A stretch of 64,000 nucleotides of DNA. Origin: JAJZGK01 sp035538795. Lineage in GTDB: Bacteria; Pseudomonadota; Alphaproteobacteria; Rhodospirillales; Magnetospirillaceae. The first letter of the stretch is position 1; every line of letters starts with the position of its first letter. Where the stretch lies: NCBI GenBank assembly GCA_035538795.1, contig DATLJS010000066.1, positions 62,001-126,000 of the forward strand. The letters run 5' to 3'. Positions 42,802 to 52,373 of the stretch are shown here, one piece after another. The translations under genes and the position numbers were made by a program. The notes under the pieces are model-generated. The model was given only the letters and a program-made list of their open reading frames with translations. It had not been told where the DNA came from and made no database searches.

Positions 42802-45321
42802 TCAAGCCTTATCTTCCGCCGCCGGCAGATGGATGATGAAGGTGGTGCCTTCGCCGGGCACCGACGCGATCTCGATGCGGCCGCCGTGCAGCTCGACGAA
42901 GCTTTTCACCAGCGACAGGCCCAGACCGGCGCCGGTCTTGCGGGATTCGGTGTGCATGCCGCGCACGAAGCTGCCGAAAACCCGATGCTGCTCGTCGGCG
43001 GCGATGCCCTGGCCGGTGTCGGCCACGGTGAACACCACTTCCTCGCCGTGCGCCCCGCTCATGCGCGTGCCCGCCAGGGTGATCTGGCCGTGGGGCGGAG
43101 TGAATTTGACGGCGTTGGATAACAGATTGAACAGCACCTGACGCATGCGCCGCTCATCGGCGACGATCCAGCCGATATCCAGCGGGCAATCGAAATTCAG
43201 CACCAGCTGCTTTTCGCGGATGCGCTCGCGGGTCAGCTGCAGCACCGACGTCAGCATGGCGTGGATGTCCATGGCGTTCAGGCTCAGCGTCATCTGACCG
43301 GCCTCGATGTTGGCCAAGTCGAGAATGTCGCTCATCACCTGTAGCAGAGCGTGGCCGGCGGTGTTGATGCCGCGGGCATATTCGTGCTGACGCTTGTTCA
43401 GCTTGCCGAAATAATCCTCGGTCAGAATTTCCGAGAACCCGAGCACCGTGGTCAGCGGCGTGCGCACCTCGGCCGAGACGTTGGCGATGAACTCGCTCTT
43501 CAGACGGTCGGCGGCGGCCAGGGCTTCGTTGCGTTCCCGCAACGCACGCTCCACCCGCGCCGAGTCCGAGACGTCGAGCCAGGTGGTCAGCACCGCGCCG
43601 TCGGGCAGCGGCACCGAGGCGTAATCCAGGCTGGAGCCGTCGGAACGTTCGATGCGGCCATGCTTGGGCACCCGCTCCGAGAACAGCTCGATGATGCTGT
43701 CGCGCACCTCCGGCCAGTCGCCGGCCGAGGCGAAGAAATCGCGGTGATGGGCCACCAGGGCGGCGATATGCGGTTCGTCCGACAATTCGTCGGGCGACAG
43801 GTTCCAGATGCGGGTGTAAGCCGGGTTGTGCAGACGTAGACGCCCGTCCGACGAGAACACGGCGACGCCTTCGTGCAGATTGTCCAGGGTTTCCCGGTGC
43901 ACCGCCAGCGAGGTCTTGTGGGAGCGTTCCAGAGCCAAGGCGTCGGTGACGTCTTCGTAGGTGAACAGCAGACCGCCGAAGGGATGGGCCGACACCACCC
44001 GGCGCAGGGTCCGCTCGTCCGGCAGATGCAGCAGGTCTTCCTTAGCCTCCAGCATCGAGGTAAAGCGCCGCAGTTCTTCTTCCTTATAGGCGCGGAAATC
44101 AGCGACTTCCGGCAGGCGGCGGTTCTCCCGCAGGATGTCGATGACATTGCCATAGGTAGGCTTGCTGGCCAGCCAGTCGGCATCCAGCCGCCACAGCATG
44201 GAAAACGCCGTGTTGAAAAAGGTCAGACGGGTGTCGCTGGAGAAGATGGCGATGGCGGTGCCCAGATTCTCCAGCACCTCGGCATGAGCGGCGACATGGC
44301 GCTCAACCTGGCTCTGCAGCTCTTCCTCATGAGTGCGGTCGATGGCCATACCCACGGTCATCAGCCCGTCGCCGCCGCCGATGGCCGGCAGCGGCGCCTC
44401 GGTCAATTCCACCAGACGCCGGGCGCCGCCGATCACCAGATGGAAACGTTCGCTGCGGGCGGTGCCGGCAGCGCGGGCGCGGGCGGCCAAAGCCCGGGCC
44501 TCGCGCATGGCCGGGCCGGGCACCAGTTCGGTCCCGGCCTCGACGGCGGCCTGGGAGGTTTCGGCATCCACCGCCCGGGCATAGGCCTGATTGCAGGCCA
44601 CCAGCGTCAGGTCGCCGTCACGCAGCCAGACGGGAAGCGGCTGGGCGTCCAACAAGGCCCGCAAGCGATCGCGTTCGCCGCTGAGATCGTGGGTTTCCAA
44701 GGCCAGACGGTCGACGGCCACGGCGCCTTCGGTGACGTCGCGCACCCACAGAAGATCGGCCAGCGGTCCGCCCTCGGCATCCGACGCCCGGTTGGCCATC
44801 ACCAGAACCCGGCGATTGCCGTCGCGTAAGGGAATCTCCATCTCGAAGCCGGTGCCGTGGCGGCGCAAAAGCCGCACGGAGGCGTCGAGCTGGGCCGAGT
44901 CCTCCTTGGAAAAACATTCGAGAATGTCGGAGAAGCTGGCCCCGGTGCCGCCATACAGCCCCAGCAGCACGGCCAGACGGCGCGAGCAATGTTCCGACAG
45001 CACGTCGTTGTTGGCCGACAGATCCCAGCGGTAATAGCCGTCGGGAGACGAGGCGAGAATTTCCGACAGGCGATCCTGTTCGGTTTCCAGGCGCATGGCC
45101 CGCTCGACGCTGTTGCGCAATTGGATGCGCAGCCACAAAACGATCGGCAGGAAAATCAGCGCCAGCAGCATCACCGAACCGATGGCCAGAGCCGCCGGGT
45201 CGTCGGGGTTCAAAGCCGGGCCATCGCCGCCGGCCTGGGCGCCGCCGGCTTGAGCGAAGGCCGGAGCGGCGGCCAACAAAACCGGCAATACGCCGCTGAT
45301 GGGGAAAAGAAAAAAGCGCAT
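42802..45321 (-). CDS. DivL-like multi-PAS histidine kinase homologue lacking the phospho-accepting His
   Basis: 839 residues from the ATG 45319-45321. A signal-peptide-like N-terminus (PVLLAAAPAFAQA) is followed by one membrane helix near residues 50-70 (LAIGSVMLLALIFLPIVLWL). Four PAS-type domains follow, then a HisKA domain whose H-box reads ANVSAEVRTPLTTVLGFSEI. The usual His is Ala617 (codon GCC). The HATPase domain is intact: NLLSNAVKFTPP, ADTGQGI, GAGLGLSLVKSFVELHGG. Caulobacter DivL has the same layout with Tyr instead of His and works as a pseudokinase controlling CckA. This is probably the DivL orthologue or a close relative. Confidence 0.88.
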   Translation of the reverse strand: MRFFLFPISGVLPVLLAAAPAFAQAGGAQAGGDGPALNPDDPAALAIGSVMLLALIFLPIVLWLRIQLRNSVERAMRLETEQDRLSEILASSPDGYYRWDLSANNDVLSEHCSRRLAVLLGLYGGTGASFSDILECFSKEDSAQLDASVRLLRRHGTGFEMEIPLRDGNRRVLVMANRASDAEGGPLADLLWVRDVTEGAVAVDRLALETHDLSGERDRLRALLDAQPLPVWLRDGDLTLVACNQAYARAVDAETSQAAVEAGTELVPGPAMREARALAARARAAGTARSERFHLVIGGARRLVELTEAPLPAIGGGDGLMTVGMAIDRTHEEELQSQVERHVAAHAEVLENLGTAIAIFSSDTRLTFFNTAFSMLWRLDADWLASKPTYGNVIDILRENRRLPEVADFRAYKEEELRRFTSMLEAKEDLLHLPDERTLRRVVSAHPFGGLLFTYEDVTDALALERSHKTSLAVHRETLDNLHEGVAVFSSDGRLRLHNPAYTRIWNLSPDELSDEPHIAALVAHHRDFFASAGDWPEVRDSIIELFSERVPKHGRIERSDGSSLDYASVPLPDGAVLTTWLDVSDSARVERALRERNEALAAADRLKSEFIANVSAEVRTPLTTVLGFSEILTEDYFGKLNKRQHEYARGINTAGHALLQVMSDILDLANIEAGQMTLSLNAMDIHAMLTSVLQLTRERIREKQLVLNFDCPLDIGWIVADERRMRQVLFNLLSNAVKFTPPHGQITLAGTRMSGAHGEEVVFTVADTGQGIAADEQHRVFGSFVRGMHTESRKTGAGLGLSLVKSFVELHGGRIEIASVPGEGTTFIIHLPAAEDKA

Positions 45322-45441
45322 CGGCACCGCCCAAGGGAAGCTGGCCCTCAGGGTGCCGCGAAGAGTCGCAAAAAACAAGGGCTTAGAGAGTATTCCCACC
45401 CCCTTCCCCATTTCTGGGAAAGAAGGTGGGAACAATATCCC

Positions 45442-48400
45442 CTACTCCGCCGCCTGGGCCGCCACCGGGTGGGGCAGACGACTGAGCATTTCCTTGGGCA
45501 CCACTTGCCAGAAGCGGGCCTTCTCGCGGTGCCAATGCGCCAGGATTTCCTTGGCGTGAGGCGATCCGGTTTCCTGAACATGCTCGTTGATCAGGTCCAG
45601 CAGCTTCTCTTCCCAATACATCACTTCAAGCCGCTGATGGACCACCGACTCGGAATTGACGCGGTGCTCGAAATTGCCGTCCGAGTCGTAGACGAAGGCC
45701 ATGCCGCCGGTCATTCCGGCAGCGAAATTGGCTCCGACAGCACCCAAAATGACGGCGGTGCCGCCGGTCATGTATTCGCAGCCGTTGGAGCCGCAGCCCT
45801 CGATCACCACGTCGGCGCCGGAATTGCGCACGGCGAAGCGTTCGCCGGCCTGACCGGCGGCAAACAGCTTGCCCGCCGTGGCGCCGTACAGGACCGTGTT
45901 GCCGATGATGGTGTTTTCGTTGGTCTTCAGCGGACTGGAAACCGACGGACGCACCACGATGGTGCCCCCCGACAGGCCCTTGCCGACATAGTCGTTGGAA
46001 TCGCCGAAGACTTCCAGCTTCAGACCCTGCACGGCCCAAGCGCCCAGGGACTGGCCGGCGGAGCCGCGCAGACGCACGGTGATATGGCCCGGCTGCAAAC
46101 CGAACATGCCATAACGCTTGGTGATCATGTGCGACAGCTTGGTGCCGACGGCGCGGTGGGTGTTACGCACTGTGTAGGACAGCTGCATCTTCTCGCCTTC
46201 CTCCAGCGCCGGGCGGGCGTCGGCGATCATTTGAGCGTCCAGGGTCTCGGGCACCTCGTTGCGCTCGACCTGAGTGCAATAGCGCGGCAGGCCGCCGGTG
46301 TCGGCCTGAGCCAGCAGCGGGTTGAGGTCAAGGTCGTCCAGATGGGCCGAACCGCGGCTGACCTGGGCCAGCAGGTCTGAGCGGCCGATGATGTCTTCCA
46401 GCTTCTTGACGCCCAGCGAGGCGAGAATCTCGCGTACTTCCTCGGCAACGAAGCTGAACAGGTTGACCACCTTTTCCGGCGTGCCGGTGAACTTGTCGCG
46501 CAGGGCCTTGTCCTGAGTGCAGACGCCCACCGGACAGGTGTTGGAATGGCACTGGCGGACCATAATGCAACCCAGCGCCACCAGCGAGGTAGTGCCGATG
46601 CCGAATTCTTCGGCGCCCAGCATGGCGGCGATGACGATGTCGCGGCCGGTCTTGATGCCGCCGTCGGTGCGCAGTTTCACCCGGTGGCGCAGACGGTTCA
46701 GCGTCAGCACCTGATGCACTTCCGACAAACCCATTTCCCACGGCAGGCCGGCGAACTTGATGGAGGTCTGGGGGGAAGCGCCCGTGCCGCCGACATTGCC
46801 CGACACCAGGATGATGTCGGCCTTGGCCTTGGCCACGCCGGCGGCAATTGTTCCGATACCGGAACGGCTAACCAGCTTGACGCAAACCTTGGCCACCGGG
46901 TTGATCTGCTTCAGGTCGTAGATGAGCTGGGCCAGATCCTCGATGGAATAGATGTCGTGATGCGGCGGCGGGCTGATCAGCATGACGCCGGGGGTGGCGT
47001 GGCGCAGCTTGGCGATTTCCACGGTCACCTTGAAGCCGGGCAGCTGGCCGCCTTCGCCGGGCTTGGCGCCTTGAGCCACCTTGATCTCGATCTCGCGGCA
47101 GTTCTTCAGATATTCGGCGGTGACGCCGAAACGGCCCGAAGCCACTTGCTTGATGGCCGAATTGGCGTTGTCGCCGTTGGCCGCCGGCTTGTAGCGGGCC
47201 GGATCCTCGCCGCCCTCGCCCGACACCGACTTGGAGCCGATGCGGTTCATGGCGATGTTCAAGGTGCCGTGCGCTTCCGGCGACAGGGCGCCCAGGCTCA
47301 TGCCCGGCGTGATGAAGCGCTTGCGCAGTTCGGTGACGCTTTCCACTTCGTCGGTGGAAATGGCGGCGCCGTCGGGGCGGTATTCCAGCAGATCGCGCAG
47401 GGAAATCGGCGGCAGTTTGCGCAGCCCTTCCGAATAGCGCTTATAGGTGGTGTAGCTGTCGGTGCTGACCGCCGTCTGCAGGGTATGGATCAGGGTACCG
47501 TCGAAGCTGTGGGTCTCGCCGCCGCGCCGCACGCGGTAGAAGCTGCCCACCGGCAGGGTGACGGCATCTTCCGACCAGGCCTTGCGGTGGATCTCAATCA
47601 TCTTGTGCTGGATGCCGGTCAGGCCCAGACCGGAAATACGCGAGCTCATACCGGGGAAGAATTCGGCCACCAGGGCGCGGGACAGGCCCACCGCCTCGAA
47701 GCAATAACCGCCGCGATAGCTGCTGATCACCGAGATGCCCATCTTGGACATGATCTTCAGCAGGCCCTGATCAACCGCGTGCTTGTAGTTCTGGATGCAT
47801 TCTTCCAGGCTTTGGCCGGCGAACAGGCCGCGGCGGTGGCGGTCGGCGATGGCTTCCTGGGCGATGTAGGCGTTGACCGTGGTGGCGCCGACGCCGATCA
47901 GCACGGCGAAATACTGAACGTCCAGGCATTCGCCCGAACGCACGTTCAGCGAGGTGAAGGTGCGCAGCTGCTGGCGGACCAGATAGGTATGCACGCCGCC
48001 GGCCGCCAGGATCATCGGAATCGGGGCGCGGCCCGAACCGATCTTCTCGTCGGTCAGAATGACGTGGGTGCAGCCGCCGCGCACGGCGTCCTCGGCCTCG
48101 CGCTGAATGCGCTTCAGGGCGTCGGCCAGGGCATGGTCGCCGCCTTCGGGATCGAAGGTGCAATCGATCTCGGCCGCCGTGTCGCCCATATAGGCGCGCA
48201 TGGCGCGGAATTCGGCGGTGGACAGAACCGGGCTTTCCAATTGCAGCAGTTCACACTGGCTCTGGTCTTCATCCAGGATGTTGCCCAGATTGCCCAGACG
48301 GGTCTTCAGGCTCATCACCCGGCTTTCGCGCAAGCTGTCGATCGGCGGATTGGTGACCTGGCTGAAGGTCTGGCGGAAATAATGGTGCAGACCGCGATAC

Positions 48401-49962
48401 TGATTCGACAGCACGGCCAGCGGCGCGTCGTCGCCCATGGAACCCACGGCTTCCTTGCCGTCCTCGGCCATCGGCTGCAGGATCAACTCCAGATCCTCCA
48501 TGGTGACGCCATAGCCGAACTGGCGGCGGCGCAACTCCTCAACCGACAGATCGGACGGCTCGACGGCGTTCTCGCGGATCAGGCTGTCCAACTGGGTGGA
48601 TTTCTGCACCCACTGGCCATAGGGCTGACGGCCGGCCATCAGATCCTTGAGCGCGGTGTCCTTGTAGAACTTGCCGGCCTTCAGATCGATGCCGATCATC
48701 TGGCCGGGGCCGACGCGACCCTTTTCCACCACGTCCTGCTCAGCCAGACGAACCATGCCGGTTTCCGAGCCGACGATCAGCAGGCCATCGGCGGTGATGG
48801 TGTAGCGCATGGGGCGCAGGCCATTGCGATCCATGCCAGCGACGACCCAGCGGCCGTCGGTGGCGCACAGGGCGGCCGGGCCGTCCCACGGCTCGATGAC
48901 GCAATTGCAATACGAGAAGAACTCGCGATGCAGCTGGGGCATGGTGGCGTTGGATCCCAGGGATTCCGGCACCAGCATGGATTTCACCATGGGAGCGTCG
49001 CGGCCGGCACGAACCATCAGCTCGAAAACGTTGTCCAGCGCCGCCGAGTCGGAGCCGCCGGCTTGCACCACCGGCTTGACGTCGGCGATATGGGCGCCCA
49101 GGGCTTCGCTGGCCAGCCGGGTTTCGTGGCTTTTCATCCAGTTCAAGTTGCCGTTCAGCGTGTTGATCTCGCCGTTATGGGCAAGCATGCGGAAGGGCTG
49201 GGCCAGACGCCAGGTGGGGAAGGTGTTGGTGGAATAGCGCTGGTGATAGATGGCGAAGGTCGAGACGAACCGCTCGTCCAGCAGATCGGGATAGAACACC
49301 GACAGCTGCTCGGCCAGGAACATGCCCTTGTAGATCACCGAGCGGCAGGACAGCGAACAGATGTAGAAGTCAGCGATATGCTCGGCCAGCACCGCCTTTT
49401 CGATGCGGCGGCGAATGATGTAAAGCTCGGTCTCGAAGGTCTGCTCGTCGACATTGCGGCTGTTGGCCACCATGATCTGCTCGATCTCGGGACGGGTGGC
49501 GTTGGCCTTCTCGCCGATCACCGAGACGTTCACCGGCACCTGACGCCAGCCGTAAATGGTGTAGCCGAACTTCAGAATTTCCGTTTCGACAATGGAACGA
49601 CAACGCTCCTGGGCGCTGAGGTCGGTCTTCGGCAGGAAGCACATGCCCACGGCCAGACGGCCGGGAACCGGTTCATGACCCTGATGGCGGATGTGGTCCT
49701 TGAAGAAATCCTGAGGAATCTCAACGTGGATGCCGGCGCCGTCGCCGGTCTTGCCGTCGGCGTCGACGGCGCCGCGATGGAACAGCACCTTCAACGCCTC
49801 GATGCCGGCGACCACCACCGAGCGGCGGGGCTTACCGTCCAGCGCCGCCACCAGACCGACGCCGCAGGCGTCGTGGGGCTTGGTGTCGATGCCCGCGGCT
49901 TCCAGCAGCTTGGCGTTTTCCAGATACTCGGCAACGAATTGCTCGCCGTGGTTCTGGCTCAT
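45442..49962 (-). CDS. gltB: Glutamate synthase large (alpha) subunit
   Basis: 1506 residues, full length. After a 32-residue propeptide the glutaminase nucleophile is Cys33 (HDACGVGLVAAL). The central domain and the FMN-binding synthase domain (KVCVKLVSRSGIGTIAAGVA) follow, then the [3Fe-4S] cluster region CIMVRQCHSNTCPVGVC, and the C-terminal beta-helix with its Gly repeats (GCGSNGCEYMTGG). With GltD it makes two glutamates from glutamine and 2-oxoglutarate using NADPH. It is the last cistron of gltD-GST-gltB. The very long frame on the opposite strand is a shadow. Confidence 0.98.
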   Translation of the reverse strand: MSQNHGEQFVAEYLENAKLLEAAGIDTKPHDACGVGLVAALDGKPRRSVVVAGIEALKVLFHRGAVDADGKTGDGAGIHVEIPQDFFKDHIRHQGHEPVPGRLAVGMCFLPKTDLSAQERCRSIVETEILKFGYTIYGWRQVPVNVSVIGEKANATRPEIEQIMVANSRNVDEQTFETELYIIRRRIEKAVLAEHIADFYICSLSCRSVIYKGMFLAEQLSVFYPDLLDERFVSTFAIYHQRYSTNTFPTWRLAQPFRMLAHNGEINTLNGNLNWMKSHETRLASEALGAHIADVKPVVQAGGSDSAALDNVFELMVRAGRDAPMVKSMLVPESLGSNATMPQLHREFFSYCNCVIEPWDGPAALCATDGRWVVAGMDRNGLRPMRYTITADGLLIVGSETGMVRLAEQDVVEKGRVGPGQMIGIDLKAGKFYKDTALKDLMAGRQPYGQWVQKSTQLDSLIRENAVEPSDLSVEELRRRQFGYGVTMEDLELILQPMAEDGKEAVGSMGDDAPLAVLSNQYRGLHHYFRQTFSQVTNPPIDSLRESRVMSLKTRLGNLGNILDEDQSQCELLQLESPVLSTAEFRAMRAYMGDTAAEIDCTFDPEGGDHALADALKRIQREAEDAVRGGCTHVILTDEKIGSGRAPIPMILAAGGVHTYLVRQQLRTFTSLNVRSGECLDVQYFAVLIGVGATTVNAYIAQEAIADRHRRGLFAGQSLEECIQNYKHAVDQGLLKIMSKMGISVISSYRGGYCFEAVGLSRALVAEFFPGMSSRISGLGLTGIQHKMIEIHRKAWSEDAVTLPVGSFYRVRRGGETHSFDGTLIHTLQTAVSTDSYTTYKRYSEGLRKLPPISLRDLLEYRPDGAAISTDEVESVTELRKRFITPGMSLGALSPEAHGTLNIAMNRIGSKSVSGEGGEDPARYKPAANGDNANSAIKQVASGRFGVTAEYLKNCREIEIKVAQGAKPGEGGQLPGFKVTVEIAKLRHATPGVMLISPPPHHDIYSIEDLAQLIYDLKQINPVAKVCVKLVSRSGIGTIAAGVAKAKADIILVSGNVGGTGASPQTSIKFAGLPWEMGLSEVHQVLTLNRLRHRVKLRTDGGIKTGRDIVIAAMLGAEEFGIGTTSLVALGCIMVRQCHSNTCPVGVCTQDKALRDKFTGTPEKVVNLFSFVAEEVREILASLGVKKLEDIIGRSDLLAQVSRGSAHLDDLDLNPLLAQADTGGLPRYCTQVERNEVPETLDAQMIADARPALEEGEKMQLSYTVRNTHRAVGTKLSHMITKRYGMFGLQPGHITVRLRGSAGQSLGAWAVQGLKLEVFGDSNDYVGKGLSGGTIVVRPSVSSPLKTNENTIIGNTVLYGATAGKLFAAGQAGERFAVRNSGADVVIEGCGSNGCEYMTGGTAVILGAVGANFAAGMTGGMAFVYDSDGNFEHRVNSESVVHQRLEVMYWEEKLLDLINEHVQETGSPHAKEILAHWHREKARFWQVVPKEMLSRLPHPVAAQAAE

Positions 49963-50026
49963 GGCACTCTCCTTCGCGTAAGGGGCTGGCCCCTAAAAAT
50001 TGAGTCTGTATTCAAAAAAAGCGGTA

Positions 50027-50635
50027 TCAGGCGGCGAAACCCTGGAACGGGCCGACATGACCGGGACGGGCTTCGACCCGTTCCAGCCAGGCTTCCACCC
50101 GGGGATAGACGGACATGTCGATTCCGGCCTCGGCACCGACGCTGCAATAGCCGTAAAGAGCTAAGTCGGCGACCGAGAAAGCCCCGGCCAGCCAATCCCT
50201 GCCGCTCAACTGGCGATCCATCGCCGCCAATCCGTCCCGGGCGTTTTCCAGCCGGTGGGCATAGACGTCGGCGCGGGTGGCATCCCGCCCGGTCTTCTTG
50301 AAGAAGCGGGCGGTGCCGATGGTGCACTCGATCATGTTTTGCTCGAAGAACATCCAGCGCAGCACTTCGGTCCGCGCCAAGCGGTCGGTCGGCAACAAGG
50401 CCGTGCCATCCGCCAGATAGAGCAGAATGGCGTTGGACTCCGCCAGACAGGTGCCGTCTTCCAATTCCAGCACGGGAATGCGTCCAGCGACGTTCTTCGC
50501 CATGAAGTCGGGCTGCCGGGTTTCCCCGGTCATGATGTCCTTGCGCACCAGGCGAACCGGCAGGCCAAGATGCGACAGCAGCAGCCGGATCTTGTAGCCG
50601 TTGCGCGACAAAGGATCGTCGTAAAGCGTGAGCAT
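50027..50635 (-). CDS. Glutathione S-transferase family protein
   Basis: 202 residues from the ATG 50633-50635 behind GGGAGAGG. The thioredoxin-like N-terminus reads MLTLYDDPLSRNGYKIRLLL, with the cis-Pro loop GRIPVLELEDG and the glutathione-binding LAESNAILLYLAD. The all-helical C-terminal domain ends in a short GPFQGFAA tail. The substrate is unknown. It lies inside the glutamate synthase operon, 17 bases after gltD and 64 before gltB, an unusual cargo for that operon. Confidence 0.92.
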   Translation of the reverse strand: MLTLYDDPLSRNGYKIRLLLSHLGLPVRLVRKDIMTGETRQPDFMAKNVAGRIPVLELEDGTCLAESNAILLYLADGTALLPTDRLARTEVLRWMFFEQNMIECTIGTARFFKKTGRDATRADVYAHRLENARDGLAAMDRQLSGRDWLAGAFSVADLALYGYCSVGAEAGIDMSVYPRVEAWLERVEARPGHVGPFQGFAA

Positions 50636-50652
50636 GATCCTCTCCCGTCTCC

Positions 50653-52110
50653 TCAAGCCCGCGCGGCGCGCTGGGAGGAGGCAGGCAGCTTGTCGTCCTG
50701 GCTCTGGATATAGTCGTGAATGGCGGCCGCCGCGTCGCGCCCGTCGCGGATCGCCCACACCACCAGCGAAGCGCCGCGGGCGATGTCGCCGGCGGCGAAC
50801 ACGCCCGGCAGGGTGGTCATCTGGGTCTTGTGGTCGACCTTGACGGTGCCCCAGCGGGTGACGCCCAATTCGCGGTCACCGAACATGCCGGGCACGTCTT
50901 CGGGATCGAAACCCAGGGCCTTGATCACCAGATCGGCCTTGATCTCGAATTCCGAGCCCTCGACCTTGGTGGGAACCTGACGGCCCGAGGAATCGGCGGT
51001 GCCCAGATGCATGCGCACGCAACGCACCGCTTCGGCCTTGCCCACGCCCAGCACCGCTTCCGGCGCCGTCTGCCAGACGAATTCGACGCCTTCCTCCTCG
51101 GCGTGCGCCACTTCGCGCTGAGAGCCGGGCATGTTGGCCCGGTCGCGGCGATAGACGCATTTCACCGATTTCGCTCCCTGGCGGATGGCGGTGCGCACGC
51201 AGTCCATGGCGGTGTCGCCGCCGCCGATGACCACCACGTCCTTGCCGTCGGCGTTCAAGGTTCCGTCGTCATAGGCGGCGATCTTGTCGCCCATGCCGAC
51301 CTTGTTGTTGGTGATCAGATAATCCAGCGCGGCATGGACGCCCTTCAGATCAGAGCCCCGCACGTCCAGCTCGCGGGCCTTGTAGACGCCGGTGGCGATC
51401 AGCACGGCGTCATGCTTACGGCGCAACTGGTCCAGGGTGGCGTCGCGTCCGACGGCGAAGTTGAGATGGAAATGCACGCCGCCTTCGGCCAACAGCCGCG
51501 TCCGACGCTCGACCACGTCCTTTTCCAGCTTGAAGCCGGGAATGCCGTAGATCATCAGGCCGCCGGCGCGGTCCTGGCGTTCGTAGACATGCACCTGATA
51601 GCCCTGGCGGCGCAACTGGTCGGCGGCGGCCAGACCAGCGGGACCGGATCCGATGATCGCCACCGATTCGGACCGTTCGCGCAAGGGACGGGCCGGCTTG
51701 ACCCAGCCTTCGGTCCAGGCGGTGTCGGTGATGTATTTTTCCACCGAGCCGATGGTGACCGAGCTGTGCTTGCTCTGCTCCAACACGCAGGAGCCTTCGC
51801 ACAGGCGGTCCTGCGGACAGATGCGGCCGCAGATTTCCGGGAAATTGTTGGTGGCCGACGACATGGCGTAGGCTTCTTCCAGACGGCCGGAAGCGGTCAG
51901 CATCAGCCAATCGGGAATGTTGTTTCCCACCGGGCAATGAATCTGGCAGAAGGGAATGCCGCACTGCTCGCAACGAGAGGCCTGAGCGCCGGCCTGATCT
52001 GGCACGAAGCCTTCGTAGATCTCGTTGAAATCGGTCTTGCGTTCGCCCGCCCCGCGCTTGTTGGGCATGACTTTGGCAAGGTGGGTGAACTGCAGCATCT
52101 TCGACGGCAT
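50653..52110 (-). CDS. gltD: Glutamate synthase small (beta) subunit
   Basis: 485 residues from the ATG 52108-52110; frames upstream are open but lack family support. N-terminal Cys motifs that bind [4Fe-4S] clusters are CEQCGIPFCQIHCPVGNN and CGRICPQDRLCEGSC. The FAD site is IIGSGPAGLAAADQLRRQGY and the NADPH site VVIGGGDTAMDCVRTA. It passes electrons from NADPH to GltB. The N-terminus closely resembles that of the Azospirillum subunit. Confidence 0.97.
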   Translation of the reverse strand: MPSKMLQFTHLAKVMPNKRGAGERKTDFNEIYEGFVPDQAGAQASRCEQCGIPFCQIHCPVGNNIPDWLMLTASGRLEEAYAMSSATNNFPEICGRICPQDRLCEGSCVLEQSKHSSVTIGSVEKYITDTAWTEGWVKPARPLRERSESVAIIGSGPAGLAAADQLRRQGYQVHVYERQDRAGGLMIYGIPGFKLEKDVVERRTRLLAEGGVHFHLNFAVGRDATLDQLRRKHDAVLIATGVYKARELDVRGSDLKGVHAALDYLITNNKVGMGDKIAAYDDGTLNADGKDVVVIGGGDTAMDCVRTAIRQGAKSVKCVYRRDRANMPGSQREVAHAEEEGVEFVWQTAPEAVLGVGKAEAVRCVRMHLGTADSSGRQVPTKVEGSEFEIKADLVIKALGFDPEDVPGMFGDRELGVTRWGTVKVDHKTQMTTLPGVFAAGDIARGASLVVWAIRDGRDAAAAIHDYIQSQDDKLPASSQRAARA

Positions 52111-52280
52111 GGCCGGTGTTCCCTTGATGAAAAGGCTCTCCTGCAAGGCAGGCGGGGTTCTTGATAATCCGAAAACCGGCCCGAATCCAGGAAAAAGACA
52201 ACATTATGTCAGTTTAGCTGACCTAGTTATTGCACCCCAAGCTAAGTCATCTTCTGGACACGATATGGAACCAATCAGCA

Positions 52281-52318
52281 GCCGTGAAATAGGTATCAAA
52301 CCGGACCTATTTCACGGC
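52281..52318. repeat. Perfect 14-bp inverted repeat upstream of the UppP-like gene
   Basis: GCCGTGAAATAGGT (52281-52294) and ACCTATTTCACGGC (52305-52318) form a long stem with a ten-base loop. No T-run follows on either strand, so a terminator is unlikely; an operator or an mRNA leader hairpin is more plausible. A smaller GTCAG/CTGAC hairpin lies at 52208-52222, in the gltD promoter region. Confidence 0.6.
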
Positions 52319-52373
52319 AATTAACAAGACGATCCGGCTATGCTATAAACCCAGCCCCAGGGGGTAGGTCGCC

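Noticed and set aside
46546..50301. 1251-codon plus-strand ORF antisense to gltB
   Set aside because: No start site or domain; Ala/Gly/His/Gln-rich sequence typical of antisense frames in GC-rich genes.
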